The notes beneath the pieces are model-generated. The model had not been told where the DNA came from, did no database searches, and saw nothing but the letters and a program-made list of their open reading frames with translations. The position numbers and the translations under genes are program-made. DNA of 54,021 bases from an uncultured Bacteriovoracaceae bacterium (GTDB lineage: Bacteria; Bdellovibrionota; Bacteriovoracia; Bacteriovoracales; Bacteriovoracaceae): assembly GCA_938034385.1 (NCBI GenBank), contig CALHLC010000021.1, forward strand, positions 1-54,021, in the 5' to 3' direction. Positions 51,017 to 54,021 of this stretch are shown piece after piece; position 1 is the first letter of the stretch, and the number at the start of each line of letters is the position of its first letter.

Positions 51017-52524
51017 TGCTTAGAAGTAAACCTATCAATGAAAAGTTAAAAAAATTACAAATTGAAATACAAGGTTATGCTGATGAGTATGGACTAGATT
51101 ATTTCCCTCAAATTTTTGAGATGTGTGATTATCAAACAATTAATATTCTAGCAGCACAAGAAGGTTTTCCGACAAGATATCCGCATTGGCGTTTTGGAAT
51201 GCAGTTTGATCAAATGAGTAAAGGCTATAGATTTGGAATTCAGAAAATCTATGAAATGGTTATCAATACTAATCCTTGTTATGCCTACCTTTTAGAGGTA
51301 AATAATTGGGTTGATCAAAAACTAGTAATGGCCCATGTTTATGGACATAATGATTTTTTTAAAAATAATGCTTGGTTTGCAAATACTGATAGAAAAATGA
51401 TGGATACTATGGCCAATCATGGTGCCAAAGTTAGAAGGTATATAGAAAAATATGGAATTGATAGAGTAGAGAATTTCATTGATGCGATTTTATCTCTTGA
51501 AAATCTCATTGATATGAATCACCTTTTTGAAACAGATGAAATTAGAAATCAAAGAGAAGAGACTAATAAGCAATTTGCATATGAAAACTCTCTTGAGTAT
51601 GAGGCCTATGATAAAAAATCAGATGCTCTAAAAACTTATCTTCGATCAAAAAATAGATCAGCTAGAAAAGAGATGGAGATCAATGTAGAGGACATTCCTA
51701 ATATTCCTAAAAGCATTCCAGAAAAACCAGTTAAAGATATTCTACATTTTCTTTTAGAGTACGCTCCAATTGAAGAATGGGAAGCAGATATTATCGGTAT
51801 CTTGAGAGAAGAAGCATATTATTATCTCCCTCAAAGAATTACTAAGATTATGAATGAAGGCTGGGCCAGTTATTGGCATTCGAAAATTATGACTGAAAAG
51901 GCCCTAGATGCTTCTGAAATCATCGACTTTGCTGATAAACATGCAGGTGTCATGGTGATGAGTAAAGAGAGAATTAACCCTTATAAAGTAGGAATAGAGC
52001 TCTTTAGAGATATAGAACATAGATGGGATACCGGTAAGTTTGGGAAGGAATATCTAGAGTGCAATAATATGGTTGATAAGCATAGTTGGGATCAAAAGCT
52101 TGGAAAAGGAAAAGAGAAAATTTTTCAAGTAAGAAAAACTCATAATGATATATCTTTTATTGACGAATTTTTAACTCCTGAATTTTGTGAACGTCAACAG
52201 ATGTTTACCTATAAGTACAACCCTAGGTCACATCGATTTGAAATTGATAAAAGAGATTTTGAAGCTATTAAGCAGAAATTACTAATGAGTCTTACGAATT
52301 TTGGATCCCCTGTCATTGAATTAGTTGATGCTAACTTTGATAATAAAGCTGAGATTCTTTTGAGCCATAGGCATGATGGAGTTGATCTTGATGCAAAATA
52401 TGCAAACGAAACTTTAAAGAATATTTTTAGAGTTTGGAAAAGACCTGTCAACCTTGCAACGACTTATGAAGAGAAGGAAGTGATTTTTAGATTTGATGGT
52501 AAAGAGCTTTCGGTTAAGTCTTAG
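51016..52524 (+). CDS. spoVR: SpoVR/YcgB family protein
   Basis: A 502-residue SpoVR family protein. Diagnostic stretches include YFPQIFEMCDYQTIN, the GFPTRYPHWRFGM region, MAHVYGHNDFFKNN, NEGWASYWHSKIM and LEYAPIEEWEADIIGI. The family was first linked to spore cortex formation in Bacillus but is widespread in non-spore-formers, so sporulation is not implied. Translation is coupled to yeaH through TAATG, with AAAGG six bases before the ATG. The 3' end overlaps the convergent lipoprotein gene by four bases. Confidence 0.96.
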   Translation: MLRSKPINEKLKKLQIEIQGYADEYGLDYFPQIFEMCDYQTINILAAQEGFPTRYPHWRFGMQFDQMSKGYRFGIQKIYEMVINTNPCYAYLLEVNNWVDQKLVMAHVYGHNDFFKNNAWFANTDRKMMDTMANHGAKVRRYIEKYGIDRVENFIDAILSLENLIDMNHLFETDEIRNQREETNKQFAYENSLEYEAYDKKSDALKTYLRSKNRSARKEMEINVEDIPNIPKSIPEKPVKDILHFLLEYAPIEEWEADIIGILREEAYYYLPQRITKIMNEGWASYWHSKIMTEKALDASEIIDFADKHAGVMVMSKERINPYKVGIELFRDIEHRWDTGKFGKEYLECNNMVDKHSWDQKLGKGKEKIFQVRKTHNDISFIDEFLTPEFCERQQMFTYKYNPRSHRFEIDKRDFEAIKQKLLMSLTNFGSPVIELVDANFDNKAEILLSHRHDGVDLDAKYANETLKNIFRVWKRPVNLATTYEEKEVIFRFDGKELSVKS

Positions 52525-53807
52525 AATAGTTCGTAAAGTTTCTCTAAGATATTATCATTTAATTCACTATTATTGATATTCTTTAATTCAAATGAATTCT
52601 TGTTTCTAATAGGATCCGAATCAATATTTGAGGAAAAGATTGACTCATAAACTTTAGAGGCAGATTCAAAAGGCTTAGGATCAGTGATTTTTAATGAAAT
52701 AGTATTTGTTAATATTTTTTCAGAACGATCAATGTTCTCATCAAGTAAAACTTCTGTTTCAACAAATAGTGAACTTGCAATAATATTATGGTTTTTCAAT
52801 AATAAGTAATGAGTCATTAAAGTCGCAAGGTGTTCTTTTTCAGTATAGAAACCATATAGTGAGACTCTATCTGAATCTTTAAATAAGCTTACAACTTTAT
52901 TAACCTCAAACTGGCAGTCAATATAATCTATATGAGGAGAATAACCACCAAGGGCACATTTTTCAAATGCATCTAACATAGGACTAACAGGATTTGTATT
53001 AGGATCAAAATACTTTAACGAAATGATATTCTTGTTCGTTTCATTAATTTCAAAAAGATCATAAAAGTTTAATGATCTATCTAATGTCTCTGAGTTTTGT
53101 ATTGTGTGAGCGAAAAAATCAGCGGCATGACTGAGCTCATGATATAAAACTCTAATTAAACTAAGGTTCATTTGTGAAAAGTCTGTTGAGTAGGAGCTTA
53201 ATTTGTAATACTTTGATCTAAAAGTATCCATTGATAGATAGTTGACTACTTTTTTTTCACTATCTTCATCAGTATAGTTATCAGTTCTTTTATCATACAG
53301 GTCATACAAGAAGCTAGCATCTTTATCAGTTCCAAGATCTACCCCTAGATGGTATAGATATTTTGCTTGTATATAAATCATTCCTGTTATAGAAATAAAA
53401 AAAGAATTACTTAAGCGATGACTAATAACTATTCCTGTTGTATGATCAAAAAGTTTAAATAGTTCTTTGTTATCTTTGTTATGTTCTAGAAACTTCTTAA
53501 AGTTATCACCTTGCCACTTTCTAGAAATAATTGTTTTATCAATAATATTTTGAATTTGTGAAGATTTATCGGTTTCGAGTCCTAGGAATGGTGTTTCTAA
53601 TATTTTACAATTGTTACTTTCTTCAAATTTGTTAGCACATTTTATTATATTTTTTGCAGAGGAAGAATTTTTATTAATGGGGGTTTCAGTAATTTTGCTA
53701 TTGAAAAAAGTTATATTTTCTTCAATTTTCTTCACTGAAGGATTCTTTTTTCCTCCACAAGAAATAAGTAAAACTGATAAACCAAGTGTGTATAAAAATG
53801 TATTCAT
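52521..53807 (-). CDS. Lipoprotein with an HExxH (zincin-like) motif
   Basis: A 428-residue lipoprotein: signal peptide ending LLISCGG, lipidated Cys at 17. In the middle, LIRVLYHELSHAADFFAH contains HELSH (223-227), the HExxH zinc motif. The third ligand is not identified. The rest is helical and acidic, with low similarity to any family that I can name. A zinc metallopeptidase is the simplest reading, but HExxH alone occurs by chance. It converges with spoVR and is divergent from the last partial gene. Confidence 0.6.
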   Translation of the reverse strand: MNTFLYTLGLSVLLISCGGKKNPSVKKIEENITFFNSKITETPINKNSSSAKNIIKCANKFEESNNCKILETPFLGLETDKSSQIQNIIDKTIISRKWQGDNFKKFLEHNKDNKELFKLFDHTTGIVISHRLSNSFFISITGMIYIQAKYLYHLGVDLGTDKDASFLYDLYDKRTDNYTDEDSEKKVVNYLSMDTFRSKYYKLSSYSTDFSQMNLSLIRVLYHELSHAADFFAHTIQNSETLDRSLNFYDLFEINETNKNIISLKYFDPNTNPVSPMLDAFEKCALGGYSPHIDYIDCQFEVNKVVSLFKDSDRVSLYGFYTEKEHLATLMTHYLLLKNHNIIASSLFVETEVLLDENIDRSEKILTNTISLKITDPKPFESASKVYESIFSSNIDSDPIRNKNSFELKNINNSELNDNILEKLYELF

Positions 53808-53929
53808 GACTTAAGTTAGCATTATTTTTAATTAGAAAGTTTTTCTATGAAATATCTTCAAATTTTATAGACAGCTCATTCCCTATATGACTGAATAGAT
53901 GTCGCCTCTAATTAACTTTGGAGGAATAA

Positions 53930-54021
53930 ATGGGAATAATAGTCTCAAATGATGAAATCATCTATACAGGAACGCCAAAAGATCTCAAAAAAAGCATATC
54001 TAAGAAGTTTTTAGAGCGAAA
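53930..54021 (+). CDS. Start of an unidentified gene, cut by the window edge
   Basis: GGAGG (53920-53924) lies five bases before ATG 53930, a strong ribosome site. The frame stays open to the end of the window, giving MGIIVSNDEIIYTGTPKDLK and about 10 further residues. No membrane segment or motif is visible in so short a fragment. Confidence 0.6.
   Translation, partial: MGIIVSNDEIIYTGTPKDLKKSISKKFLER

Overview
The window is a dense, AT-rich chromosome segment with no gap between genes above about 165 bp, and I see no tRNA, rRNA or CRISPR array. The mix of genes suggests a Gram-negative relative of Bacteriovorax/Halobacteriovorax (Bdellovibrionota): many secreted proteins and lipoproteins, PilZ, GGDEF and FHA signalling, a PrkA-YeaH-SpoVR operon, a Chlamydia-like small type II topoisomerase pair and fatty-acyl metabolism. 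The taxonomic call is an inference from gene content and base composition.

Layout. Bases 1-140 are the right end of an IS3-family insertion sequence. It carries the last 39 codons of the transposase and a terminal-repeat-like edge, and it abuts a cysteine-rich gene that has lost its start (141-1621). Bases 1785-9261 hold a trypsin-like protease, a PAP2 phosphatase, a short-chain dehydrogenase, a cytochrome P450 convergent with a TetR regulator, a secreted alpha/beta hydrolase and a secreted cysteine-hydrolase-like protein. Bases 9411-15000 carry a large exported protein of unknown function and a ParE/ParC-like pair. Bases 15094-19178 form an apparent envelope operon (SRPBCC-like exported protein, FHA-RDD membrane protein, UppP). 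Bases 19189-25000 hold YaiI, MarC, CinA, a COG2509-type flavoprotein and a transmembrane Ser/Thr kinase.

Bases 25137-31841 are a minus-strand run: acyl-CoA dehydrogenase, Pgi, FHA-GGDEF diguanylate cyclase, MutL, MiaA and a PEP-synthase regulatory kinase. Bases 32030-36497 are the most distinctive locus. Three plus-strand genes overlap: a PilZ domain fused to a FeeM-like N-acyltransferase, a membrane adenylate cyclase with a GAF domain, and a haem-oxygenase-fold putative di-iron protein. They converge with a stand-alone cAMP-binding-domain protein. I infer a module in which c-di-GMP controls acyl-lipid synthesis next to cAMP production and sensing.

Bases 36563-47681 hold a repeat-tethered cytochrome-like lipoprotein, an isovaleryl-CoA dehydrogenase, a GH35/GH42-like protein that seems to lack its catalytic Glu, a permuted NlpC/P60-like protein, a coiled-coil lipoprotein, RlmN, a DUF924 protein and a PP2C phosphatase. 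The PP2C gene is divergent from the prkA-yeaH-spoVR operon (47843-52524). A lipoprotein with an HExxH motif and the start of one more gene close the window.

Recurring themes are Ser/Thr phosphorylation (a Hanks-type kinase, PrkA, PP2C and two FHA proteins), cyclic nucleotides (GGDEF, PilZ, adenylate cyclase, cNMP-binding protein) and very tight packing, with convergent genes often overlapping at their 3' ends.
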